Below the pieces are notes generated by a model, which was not told the DNA's origin, made no database searches, and saw only the letters and a program-made list of their open reading frames with translations. A program made the position numbers and the translations under genes. Positions 1 to 8,382 of a DNA stretch of 64,000 nucleotides are shown piece after piece. This DNA comes from Candidatus Butyricimonas faecavium (GTDB lineage: Bacteria; Bacteroidota; Bacteroidia; Bacteroidales; Marinifilaceae): positions 248,001 through 312,000 of the forward strand of contig CALUKD010000001.1 of the NCBI GenBank assembly GCA_944321125.1. Reading direction: 5' to 3'. Position 1 is the stretch's first letter. Each line of letters begins with the position of its first letter.

Positions 1-816
1 TAGTCCCCCCAACACGAAACAACCAACCGCCACCATCATCACCCGTTTTCGGTTCACCGGACGATTCGGCAAACGTTGAAACATCAACACAGCTAACCCC
101 GCAAATCCCATCCCCACAAACAACCAACAAACCCGCTGCATGAGATAGAGAGCCAGTCCTGGATGTCCTGTCACCTCAGAAAAAGCATTCGGTAAAGACA
201 ACCCGAACGGATCAAAAAAACCTTCCCGTACCTTGCCCAACTGAAACAGAAATACCCCAAATACAACCAAAAGAATCAATATACTAAGTCCTCGATGACG
301 AACCCACGTATAAATGAAGAAAGAGAATCCCAAGGCAAACACCAAAGCCGGAAAAATCATTGTAAACCAGTAAAAAGGATAGAGCCAGAAATTAAAAGGA
401 GACTCACTTGCGAAAATATGCAACGACATCCCGACAACAAGAGAAATCCCTGCCATCGTCATAAAAGTCTTCGTGAATCCCAACATCATTCCCACCACAT
501 AATCCGCATTACTCTCCGGACGATAGTAAACCGTATCCATCGAATCTATTTTCCTCTCTCTCCCAAGAAAAGACCCGGCTAAAAAAATCAAGGGTACAAT
601 TTGCAAGATTGTGAATAGATAAGCATTTTCATGAGGGAAATAAGAGGATAAAGTCACCAACCCACTATTTATTCCCCCCACAATGTTGGTCTGTGCCAAA
701 ACTTGATAAAGTATAACAATCAGAAAAAGCAACAACAAAAATAGCCGGAACATCCAACTTCTCAACAACAACCTCGAATTATAACAAGCAACGGTTTTTA
801 AGTTATGAATGTTCAT
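1..816 (-). CDS. ABC-2-type permease-like membrane protein, N-terminal part (runs off left edge)
   Basis: The minus-strand frame is open from the ATG at 816 to base 1, giving 272 codons without a stop, so the gene continues outside the window. The N-terminus MNIHNLKTVACYNSRLLLRSW is followed by a strong hydrophobic segment at about residues 22-42. Further membrane segments lie near residues 66-84, 108-130, 145-170, 176-196 and 230-265. This layout, with a short amphipathic start and then repeated helices, resembles the large Bacteroidetes ABC permeases that sit beside an ABC ATPase, but no motif here proves it. It lies downstream of the efflux operon terminator and so is probably a separate transcript. 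The function and substrate cannot be told from this fragment. It could also be an unrelated polytopic membrane protein. Confidence 0.55.
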   Translation of the reverse strand, partial: MNIHNLKTVACYNSRLLLRSWMFRLFLLLLFLIVILYQVLAQTNIVGGINSGLVTLSSYFPHENAYLFTILQIVPLIFLAGSFLGRERKIDSMDTVYYRPESNADYVVGMMLGFTKTFMTMAGISLVVGMSLHIFASESPFNFWLYPFYWFTMIFPALVFALGFSFFIYTWVRHRGLSILILLVVFGVFLFQLGKVREGFFDPFGLSLPNAFSEVTGHPGLALYLMQRVCWLFVGMGFAGLAVLMFQRLPNRPVNRKRVMMVAVGCFVLGGL

Positions 817-928
817 AGCATTGTATATTAATTTGTTAGTAATAAGACCACACATGAATATACAATGATACGAATAATAAGATTCAAATACAAGCTAAAT
901 TAGTAAATAAGGAATTAAAAAAGTTCCT

Positions 929-1132
929 TTAGAAAGAAGATTCCATCACAAGTAAACGTAACCATTCCGAAGTCACCGGAATGGCGCTATCCGTGGTATT
1001 AGGCCACATCAAAATTAAACGACTACGTCCCAACGCTTGTACCGGATATATGATCACGATTTCCCCCCATAAGTCTTTTGGTTTCAAGATTAGGACGAAA
1101 AAAACGGTTTCGCCTTTCCCGTTGCTCTTCAC
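929..1132 (-). pseudogene. short orphan ORF, possible 3' remnant of a gene
   Basis: The ORF encodes 67 residues from a GTG at 1132. The frame is closed upstream by a stop just seven codons earlier. The composition is protein-like (motifs KPKDLWGEIVIIYPVQALG and WPNTTDSAIPVTSEWLR). It reads like the C-terminal beta-rich end of a larger protein rather than a free small protein, but I do not recognise the family. Its first codons lie inside the right side of the inverted-repeat element at 1123-1256. One reading is therefore that insertion of that element cut off the 5' part of an older gene. It could equally be a chance ORF. Confidence 0.25.
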
Positions 1133-1256
1133 CCTAAGGCAGTGGACGCATTAACGTTCCAACACGGAGGTACGAAACCGCCGTATGAAGATAACAGACA
1201 TAAAAAATGCCTGTCATGAATTGGCAGGTTCCCCCTGCCTTAGGATATGAAGAGCA
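1123..1256 (-). other. 134-bp structured inverted-repeat element (possible RNA or MITE-like element)
   Basis: The arms at 1124-1142 and 1235-1255 pair as 8 bp (GCTCTTCA/TGAAGAGC), a small internal loop, then 10 bp (CCTAAGGCAG/CTGCCTTAGG). Read on the minus strand, the interior folds into four more hairpins. GGCAGG/CCTGCC has a GGGAA loop. ACAGGCAT/ATGTCTGT contains one G-U pair. ACGG..GGT/ACC..CCGT and GGA-CG/CG-TCC are shorter. The first hairpin uses the same GGCAG as the closing stem, so the two are mutually exclusive. The element lies beyond the terminator of the efflux operon. It matches no riboswitch, tmRNA, SRP RNA or attC pattern that I know. Confidence 0.5.
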
Positions 1257-1354
1257 TTACAAACATACATAAATTTTTATTAAAAACAAGTATCACTTCA
1301 TAAAATCTCATTTATTACCCAAACCCATATCCCGAACATTACTCTTCCCCTTAG

Positions 1355-1388
1355 AAAAAAATGAGGCTTGCCCAAAAGCAAGCCTCAT
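1355..1388 (-). terminator. terminator of the efflux operon
   Basis: An 11-bp perfect stem (ATGAGGCTTGC, 1361-1371, with 1378-1388) has a six-base loop and is followed on the minus strand by a T-run (1355-1360). It sits three bases past the stop of the last tolC-like gene. Confidence 0.9.
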
Positions 1389-1391
1389 TAA

Positions 1392-2801
1392 TTATAACCG
1401 TCCCGTCGCCTTCAAGTACCTTGTTTCGCTCAACCGTAGCTCTGCCTTTGCATCAATCCAATCACTCCATGCCTTTTGCCATTGGGCCTGAGCCTCCATA
1501 TAGTTCGTTAACGTCTCCATACCCACCTCGTACTGATTTTTACTTACTCCCAGATTCTCTTCCGCTTGCCTCAACGACTTACGGGTCAGCATAACCCTTG
1601 TGTGACAATCCTCTATATTATAGCGAGCCCTTGCAATCTCCAAAAGCATCATTTGAGACATCTCTTCTTTCTTCAATCGGCTCATCTCCTGTTCTGCCTT
1701 CATCGCTTTAATCTTTCCCCGGCCTTCTCCCCAATGATAAATCGGGATCTTCACGGAAGCCATCGCCGTGAAAGATGCCACATCCTCTGTCTGTCCGTTC
1801 AGAGAAATCCCCCCTGAAAATCCATAAGAAGCGGAAACTCCCACTTCCGGCAAGAAATTGGAACGGGTCAATGCCACCTGTTTCTCCTTCAATTCCACAT
1901 CTTTCTCCAACAAATTATATTCAGGGCGCTGTTGCAATCCCTCCTCGGCATCCAAGACCCCCGGAGTCACCTCTTCACACAAAGAATCACTTACCTGTAT
2001 CGTTGCATGAAGGTCTATCCCGATCACCCGGCAAAGATTCATCCCTGCCAAAGCCTTTCCGTTCTCTGCCTTCTGTAACATCAACTCAGCCTCATTCAAC
2101 TTTACCTGTGCCTTCAACAAATCATTTCGGGAAGCCATCCCCGCTTCATAGGCATCCGTCAAGTTCCACATTAACTCATTGATCACCGCCTTATACTTTT
2201 GGGCAGAAATCACTAATTCCACTACACGCAAGTATTGCCAATAAGCCTCGTCCGCTTCGGTAATCACTTCCGCACGGGTATATTGCTTATTCAACTCGGA
2301 CATCTCCGTTCCAATAGTGGCCATACGATAGGCAGAACGGATCTTACCACCCATATAAATCGGTTGCTCTAACATCGCTCCTGCCGAATAAACCCCTCGC
2401 AAACCTAACTCCAACTCAATATCCGGCATAAATGCGTATGTTTTTGCCAAAGGTAGCCCATCCTTTCCCATCACCGGAAGCTTCGTCGCCGGATCAATAT
2501 ATAGATTGTAAACCAACTCCCCATTGGCATCCGGTACGAACGTTGGCAAATATCCCCCGTCAAGCGTAAATGAACTCTTTTTCTGCATATAAGCATACAA
2601 CCCGGTAGCCGAAAGTTTAGGTAAAAAATTTGCACGATAAGCTTTTCGCTCAAATTCCGCCTTCTCCCCCTGTTTCGTGGCAATCGACATCTTTTTGCTA
2701 CTCTCTAAAGCCATTTCCCGGCACGTCTCCAAGTTCAGAACAATTTGTGCCCCCACCGGAGAAATACCTAAAACGAATAATATTATCAACAAACCTTTCA
2801 T
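1392..2801 (-). CDS. TolC-family outer membrane efflux protein (RND partner)
   Basis: The 469-residue protein has a Sec signal peptide at residues 1-18 (MKGLLIILFVLGISPVGA). It then follows the TolC pattern of two alpha-helical/coiled repeats (about residues 25-235 and 265-465) with a central beta region. It would form the outer-membrane channel through which the RND pump and its adaptor discharge substrates. It is the last gene of a minus-strand operon, 81 bases after the RND gene, and a strong terminator follows. The spacer upstream has two small GC hairpins (2815-2827 and 2846-2856). It is a paralogue of the TolC encoded at 10640-12100, so this operon carries two outer-membrane channels. 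Family assignment is secure; the substrate is unknown. Confidence 0.9.
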   Translation of the reverse strand: MKGLLIILFVLGISPVGAQIVLNLETCREMALESSKKMSIATKQGEKAEFERKAYRANFLPKLSATGLYAYMQKKSSFTLDGGYLPTFVPDANGELVYNLYIDPATKLPVMGKDGLPLAKTYAFMPDIELELGLRGVYSAGAMLEQPIYMGGKIRSAYRMATIGTEMSELNKQYTRAEVITEADEAYWQYLRVVELVISAQKYKAVINELMWNLTDAYEAGMASRNDLLKAQVKLNEAELMLQKAENGKALAGMNLCRVIGIDLHATIQVSDSLCEEVTPGVLDAEEGLQQRPEYNLLEKDVELKEKQVALTRSNFLPEVGVSASYGFSGGISLNGQTEDVASFTAMASVKIPIYHWGEGRGKIKAMKAEQEMSRLKKEEMSQMMLLEIARARYNIEDCHTRVMLTRKSLRQAEENLGVSKNQYEVGMETLTNYMEAQAQWQKAWSDWIDAKAELRLSETRYLKATGRL

Positions 2802-2882
2802 ATCAAGACATTTTGTGGCTACGCCACGTTACAAATTATAGGTTACGCCAAAGGCGCTACAAGTCCATAATTACTAACAAAA

Positions 2883-5800
2883 TTATTCTTTCTTCTCTTT
2901 AAAAAATATCGCATACAACACGGGAATAAATACCAACGTGATCACCGTACCCACCAACAAGCCTCCCATAATCGTCACGGCCATCGACCCGAACATATCG
3001 TCACCCAATAACGGAATCATCCCCAATATCGTCGTCAAAGACGCCATCATCACCGGACGGAAACGAGAGGAAGAAGAATCCAGCAGCGCCTGCATTTGAT
3101 CTTTTCCGGAAGCAATCTGCAACCCGATCTCATCCAATAGAACCACCCCGTTCTTTATCATCATCCCGATCAGCCCCAACGCACCGACAATCGCCACGAA
3201 ACCAAACTCCTTACCACTGATCAACATTCCCAACACGATCCCGATTGCTGCCAAAGGCAAACAACAAAAAATTATAATCGGTTTACGAAAATCCTTAAAC
3301 AACATAATCAATATAGCAATCATCAAAATAACTGCTAACGGAATATTTCCAAACAAATACTTCATAGACTCCTCGCTCGCCTTATGCTCTCCCAGCCACT
3401 GTTTAGAATACCCCTCGGGCAAAGTAATTGTATCTACTTTCTCCGCAATTAATGAACGGGCGCTCTCTGCCGTATACCCCAAAGCATTATTACATTGTGC
3501 CCGCATAGCCCGCTGTCCGTTGTAACGTCGCACAACAGGATCTTCCCATTTCAAAGAAATACCTTTCGTAGCTTGATTCAACGGAATAGAACCTATACTT
3601 TGAGCCAGTAAATCCTCTCCGGACATTGTTCCCATCAACAATCCTTTCAACGACTCCTCGTTCAAAGCCGCCGTTGAAGGCAACACGCTCCACACGGGAA
3701 TATTATCCAGCGCTTCCACTTTCTCCCCTTCACTATTCACACTCTTCATGTACAAAGGCTTTGCATGGACACCCTCGTAAAAAGATCCCACGGGCATACC
3801 ATCCGTGGCCGCAAGCATTGACAAACCGACATCCGAACGGGAAAGTCCCACGGAACGGGCTATCGGCTGGTAATAATCCACCATCAACGTGGGAGCCATC
3901 GGTTCCCAATCATTCGTCACCAAAGTGATTGCCGGCTCGTCACGCATAATCTGCTCCGCCTTTGCCGTCAACTCTCTCAATACAGCCGGGTCCGGCCCTG
4001 TAAACATCAACTCGATCGGATACTTCTCGTACATCAAATTATAACGTTTCATCCGCACATAAGCATCCGGGTAATGAGCCGTCAGATAATCCTGAATCTC
4101 GGTCATCGATGCTTTTAACTCTTCCGGGGTAGTGTAATCCACGATCAACTCCCCGTAACTCATCGTAGGCTCCGCAATAGAACGCACCAGATTATAACGG
4201 GCCGGAGTCCCTCCTACACTCGTTGTAACATGAGTAACCTCCGGTCGACTCAACAAATAATCCTCTATTTTTGCCAAATCCGACTCTACCCGCTCCACCC
4301 GGCTACCCTCCGGCATTTTAAATTCAATATATAACTGCGTGTAACTCAAATCTGGGAAGAAACCTTGCGGGATATAACGGTACAAAAATGCGGTTATCGC
4401 CAATAAAACCACCACCACTCCAATCGCCATAGACTTATGCCATAGCATAAAGGAGAGAAATTGCCGGAACACCCGGTATATCTTACTGTCATATAAATTC
4501 TCATTCGCCTTCTTCGGCTTCACCCTCAACGAGTGATCCGCATGAATCGGGATATGCGTCAACGCCAATACCCAACTCAACAATAAGGATACAGCCAACA
4601 CGATAAACAAATCCCGCACGTACTCTCCCGTCGTATCCGGGGAAAGAAAGATGGGAAAGAAAGCCAATATGGCAATCAACGTGGCTCCCAACAAAGGCAT
4701 GGCCGTCTTTTTCGCTATATTTGTCAGCGCAGCCGGACGTTTCACACCCCGTTCCAAATCTACTAAAATCCCGTCCACAATCACGATCGCATTATCCACC
4801 AGCATTCCCATGGCAACAATCAATGACCCTAACGAAACCCGTTGCAATGTACCATCAAAAAGATAAAGTACCACGAATGACCCCAACACGATAATCACCA
4901 GTCCCGTACCGATAATCACTCCACTCCGGAATCCCATAGTAAGCATCAATACAAGAATCACGATTACCACTGATTCCAACAAATTAACCATGAAAACATT
5001 AATAGCATCCTTCACTCGGTCCGGCTGGAAAAAAACCTTTTGAAAATCCACACCTACCGGAATCCGGGACTCTTTCAATTGCTCTAACTCCTGATCCACC
5101 TTCTTCCCCAAAGAAATGATATTCCCCCCTTTTTCCATAGAAATTGCCAACCCGAAAGCTTGCTTACCATCATACTTCATCCCGTTACGAGCAGGGTCCT
5201 CATACCCTTCCGTGATAGAAGCGATGTCCCTCAAACGCAATTGATCATCCTCATGTCCCTGTATAATCAAATTCTTAATATCCTCTATTGACTTATAGCT
5301 ATCATTAATAGCTACCCGCAAACGCTGGTCCCCGCTATTAAAATAACCGGGATACACGGTCTTATTCTGACTGTTCAACGTGGACAACACCTCCATCGGG
5401 TGAACTCCCAGATTCGCCATCTTATCCTGCATCATCTCGATATTGATACACGGAGTCCGGTTACCATAGATTTCAACCCGACGTACCCCCTCAATATCTT
5501 GTAACTCCCGTTTCACCAACTGTGCATAATCCAACAACTGCTCATCTCCCACCCCATCGGTCGTTATGGCATAAAACATTCCATACACATCCCCAAAATC
5601 ATCCATCACCACGGAAGGACGCACCCCATCGGGCATTTGCGCTTGTGCATTCGTCACCTTCCGACGCAAGATATCCCATTTCTGCTCCAGTTCATCCGGA
5701 CTCACCGTACTCTCCAATTCCACTGTGATCAACGACATATCTGCCATAGATTTAGATTCAATACTACCGATTGCCCCCATCGAACGAATTGACTTCTCCA

Positions 5801-6002
5801 ACACATCCGTCACCTCCAACTCTACCTGATGAGCAGAGGCTCCGGGATATACCGTAACCACCATCGCTTGCTTTACCTTGATTTCCGGATCCTCCAACTT
5901 ACTCATCGAATTAAAGGCAAAAATACCCCCAATCACCAGCACCGCAATAAAAAACTTTACCAGCGCCCTATTATTTAATGCATAATCCGTTAAATTAATC
6001 AT
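2883..6002 (-). CDS. RND-family inner membrane efflux pump (AcrB/MdtC-like)
   Basis: The 1039-residue length is normal for the family. An N-terminal membrane helix (residues 12-30) is followed by a large periplasmic porter loop. The TM2-TM6 block starts near residue 335, a second porter loop follows, and the last TM block covers about residues 870-1035. The proton-relay helix carries Asp403 and Asp410 (motif GMLVDNAIVIVDG). The protein would use the proton gradient to expel drugs or metabolites, working with the adaptor at 6094-7161 and a TolC channel. It is followed at 81 bases by tolC (1392-2801), so the full tripartite set is present. The identity of the pump family is clear. Whether it exports drugs, lipids or a native metabolite cannot be read from the sequence. 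Confidence 0.95.
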   Translation of the reverse strand: MINLTDYALNNRALVKFFIAVLVIGGIFAFNSMSKLEDPEIKVKQAMVVTVYPGASAHQVELEVTDVLEKSIRSMGAIGSIESKSMADMSLITVELESTVSPDELEQKWDILRRKVTNAQAQMPDGVRPSVVMDDFGDVYGMFYAITTDGVGDEQLLDYAQLVKRELQDIEGVRRVEIYGNRTPCINIEMMQDKMANLGVHPMEVLSTLNSQNKTVYPGYFNSGDQRLRVAINDSYKSIEDIKNLIIQGHEDDQLRLRDIASITEGYEDPARNGMKYDGKQAFGLAISMEKGGNIISLGKKVDQELEQLKESRIPVGVDFQKVFFQPDRVKDAINVFMVNLLESVVIVILVLMLTMGFRSGVIIGTGLVIIVLGSFVVLYLFDGTLQRVSLGSLIVAMGMLVDNAIVIVDGILVDLERGVKRPAALTNIAKKTAMPLLGATLIAILAFFPIFLSPDTTGEYVRDLFIVLAVSLLLSWVLALTHIPIHADHSLRVKPKKANENLYDSKIYRVFRQFLSFMLWHKSMAIGVVVVLLAITAFLYRYIPQGFFPDLSYTQLYIEFKMPEGSRVERVESDLAKIEDYLLSRPEVTHVTTSVGGTPARYNLVRSIAEPTMSYGELIVDYTTPEELKASMTEIQDYLTAHYPDAYVRMKRYNLMYEKYPIELMFTGPDPAVLRELTAKAEQIMRDEPAITLVTNDWEPMAPTLMVDYYQPIARSVGLSRSDVGLSMLAATDGMPVGSFYEGVHAKPLYMKSVNSEGEKVEALDNIPVWSVLPSTAALNEESLKGLLMGTMSGEDLLAQSIGSIPLNQATKGISLKWEDPVVRRYNGQRAMRAQCNNALGYTAESARSLIAEKVDTITLPEGYSKQWLGEHKASEESMKYLFGNIPLAVILMIAILIMLFKDFRKPIIIFCCLPLAAIGIVLGMLISGKEFGFVAIVGALGLIGMMIKNGVVLLDEIGLQIASGKDQMQALLDSSSSRFRPVMMASLTTILGMIPLLGDDMFGSMAVTIMGGLLVGTVITLVFIPVLYAIFFKEKKE

Positions 6003-6093
6003 ATCAATTACTTCGTAATGTTACAGGTTACAAATCCTAAATCCCCTCAACATAGCTTTATGCTATTGGAATCTAAAATTTTAAATCTTAAAA

Positions 6094-7161
6094 TCAAAGT
6101 AGTCCCCCTATGTTTGTTCGGGAAACCGGTTTTAATAACTCCACGGACATTCCTTCTTTCAAGCTATGTACTCCGGCAGATACAACAATCTCCCCGGCTG
6201 CCAATCCTTCAGAAACAATCAACTCACCTGTTTTCAACAACCTTTTCAGTTGGATAACACGCTTAGTCACACACTGAGTTTTCGGGTTATATACCCACAC
6301 GGCGGACACCCCGTTTTCTTCAAACATGGCAGATAATGGCACCACCGTTAGCGCCTCCTCATTCGGGTTATACTCGATCGTCACATTCACACTCATCCCT
6401 GCCGCAATATCCACTCCCGGCACAGGTTTCAAACGCAAACGCATCCGATACAACTGATTCAAGTTCGCTTTCCGGGTAATTTCGATTAACTCCAACGGAA
6501 AAACTCGTCCCGGGAATACGTCAATCGTACAAGAAAACGACTTAAACAAATCTTGTCGCACAAAATCACTAGATGGGATATTAATATCCACGTCAAAATA
6601 ATTACTATTAATCATAGACACCACGGGGTAACCAGCAGCAACCGTCTCGTGAGAATCATAATATTTTTTCTGAATATACCCGTCGAAAGGTGCTGTCAGG
6701 CGAGTATCGGCCAATGCATTTTTATGGGCATTATACTTTGCCGTAATTTGCTTGATCCCGGCCACGGCCTTATCGTAATCATTCACCGGAACACTCCCCC
6801 GGTTATATAATTCAATAACCCTTCCAGCTTCCTCCTTCACTTGATTATACTCCGCTTCCGTTGCTGAAAGTTGAATCTCGTAATCCCTCGGATCAATCTC
6901 AGCAATTAGCTCACCCTTCTTCACGAATGCCCCCACCTCCGGCAACACAGCCCGGATGGGTCCGGCTACTCGAAATGACAACTTTACCTCCGAAGCCGCC
7001 TTGATCTTTCCCGGATAAATAATCGACAACTCCCCTTGGTAACTTTTCACAGTATCGGCCTGCACCGTAGCCTTACCGCGCTCCTGCTTTGTCTGAGAAC
7101 TTCCACAAGCACACATCAATAAAATCACCCCAAGCAAAGAAAATACAACACCTTTCATCAT
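6094..7161 (-). CDS. RND periplasmic adaptor lipoprotein (membrane fusion protein)
   Basis: This 355-residue protein starts with a lipoprotein signal (lipobox LMCAC, Cys about residue 19), so it is anchored to the outer face of the inner membrane. Order of domains: beta-barrel/lipoyl half (about residues 50-90, SFRVAGPIRAVLPEVGAFVKKGE), a short helical hairpin (about 95-145), the second lipoyl half (TRLTAPFDGYIQKKYYDSHETV), then beta-barrel and membrane-proximal domains to about residue 345. It would bridge the RND pump and TolC. It lies 91 bases before the RND gene and 15 bases after the ABC permease gene, within one operon. Confidence 0.92.
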   Translation of the reverse strand: MMKGVVFSLLGVILLMCACGSSQTKQERGKATVQADTVKSYQGELSIIYPGKIKAASEVKLSFRVAGPIRAVLPEVGAFVKKGELIAEIDPRDYEIQLSATEAEYNQVKEEAGRVIELYNRGSVPVNDYDKAVAGIKQITAKYNAHKNALADTRLTAPFDGYIQKKYYDSHETVAAGYPVVSMINSNYFDVDINIPSSDFVRQDLFKSFSCTIDVFPGRVFPLELIEITRKANLNQLYRMRLRLKPVPGVDIAAGMSVNVTIEYNPNEEALTVVPLSAMFEENGVSAVWVYNPKTQCVTKRVIQLKRLLKTGELIVSEGLAAGEIVVSAGVHSLKEGMSVELLKPVSRTNIGGLL

Positions 7162-7176
7162 ATTTTAATTTTATCA

Positions 7177-8352
7177 TTAACCCTTGTTAATTTTTAACTT
7201 TTTATATTCTCTTTTATACAACAAACATGCCACAATAAAATAAAACACCATCAATATACACAACCCCCAAAATTCAGGCAACACTTCTGACAATGTAGCC
7301 CCCGTATTATTAATTTTCACAAAACCATCAATCCCGAACGAAGAAGGAAACAACTTTCCAAACCACACCCAATATTCCGGGATTGCCGACTTCGGCCAAG
7401 AAATTCCGGAAATAAACATCAATGGCACTGACGTAAAAACAAATATCAAGAAAGGCATTTCCCGTTCACGGCTAAAAAACGACATGGCAATAGCAAAAAA
7501 GGTACATGCCAACAAAAATGGGAACAAAAACAGCATCAACTCACCCCGTCCTCCCACTTGGGTCATCCCGAACAAACGAGGCACGATGAAAAACACCCAG
7601 TAACTCATCACGAAATAAATAGGCAAATAAGCAAAGGCTTTCCCTAGAACTACCCGTGCCGGACGACGAAAATGCCTATTATCAGGCAACAACACTCCTC
7701 GCCGACGTCGATCCCGTTCTGTCCCTGTAATCGTTCCCACGCCCAGCAACAACGACTGCTGTACCACCAAAATCAATACCGCCGGGATCAAAAAAGAAGT
7801 AAACCCTCCCTGTGGATTAAACAATTTCACGTCTTGAATCCGTACCGGAGAAGACACCATCTGTTCCGCTATCTCCGTGGCATATTCCATCCCCCGCACC
7901 TGAATATCTTTTCCCATTGCTAAAGAAACATCAGTCCCTGCTGTCAACAAAGCCTTGTAATTCAGTAAAGCTCCCATATCACAATAAAGAGACACATGAG
8001 CCTGTTCCCCCCGGACCACATTCTTACTAAAATCAGCGGGAATCTCAAGAATCCCGTAAATATCTTTTTTATACATCAATAACCTCGCCGACTCCATATC
8101 CTCACAACGAGCCACTACATCCACGCTCGCCGTAGCATTCCAATTCCGGATAAACTCCCGGCTTAACGCTGACTTCGAATGATCAACCACCGCCACAGGC
8201 ACCTCCCTCGCCACCTCATTACTATATATAAACGTGTAAACCACCGGATATCCCAACATCAACGCCACAAAAAAAGTCAACACGGCATGATCCCGGAACA
8301 CCGCGTAAAACTCTCGTTTAAAAACATAATATATATCCGTCCAGAAAACCAT
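7177..8352 (-). CDS. ABC-2 family exporter permease (YhhJ/YbhR-like)
   Basis: The 391-residue protein has one N-terminal membrane helix (about residues 20-42), a large extracytoplasmic domain (about 45-185) and five further helices in the C-terminal half. The segment RDRRRRGVLLPDNRHFRRP lies between the first two helices of that block. This is the ABC2_membrane_3 layout of drug-export permeases such as YbhS/YbhR. It is the second of two consecutive permeases, 30 bases apart, and they probably pair as a heterodimer. No ATP-binding subunit is encoded in this operon, so either an ATPase is supplied from elsewhere or the pair works with the adjacent RND machinery. I cannot decide between these from sequence. 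Confidence 0.85.
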   Translation of the reverse strand: MVFWTDIYYVFKREFYAVFRDHAVLTFFVALMLGYPVVYTFIYSNEVAREVPVAVVDHSKSALSREFIRNWNATASVDVVARCEDMESARLLMYKKDIYGILEIPADFSKNVVRGEQAHVSLYCDMGALLNYKALLTAGTDVSLAMGKDIQVRGMEYATEIAEQMVSSPVRIQDVKLFNPQGGFTSFLIPAVLILVVQQSLLLGVGTITGTERDRRRRGVLLPDNRHFRRPARVVLGKAFAYLPIYFVMSYWVFFIVPRLFGMTQVGGRGELMLFLFPFLLACTFFAIAMSFFSREREMPFLIFVFTSVPLMFISGISWPKSAIPEYWVWFGKLFPSSFGIDGFVKINNTGATLSEVLPEFWGLCILMVFYFIVACLLYKREYKKLKINKG

Positions 8353-8382
8353 ATCAATTTTTGATTTAATGATTTTAGATTA

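Larger units (their letters stand above)
817..1391. other. 575-base gap without a confirmed gene
   Basis: The gap contains the efflux-operon terminator (1355-1388), a long inverted-repeat element (1123-1256) and a 67-codon ORF of unknown standing (929-1132). About 110 bases of AT-rich sequence then precede the permease start at 816, where I see no clear TAnnTTTG box. Confidence 0.6.

Noticed and set aside
295-582. 95-codon plus-strand ORF opposite the left-edge permease
   Set aside because: It lies antisense to an uninterrupted membrane-protein frame and has a His/Arg-rich composition typical of antisense reading.
1123-1256. Known riboswitch, SRP RNA, tmRNA or integron attC site
   Set aside because: None of the conserved cores of these classes is present, and attC end sequences do not match.
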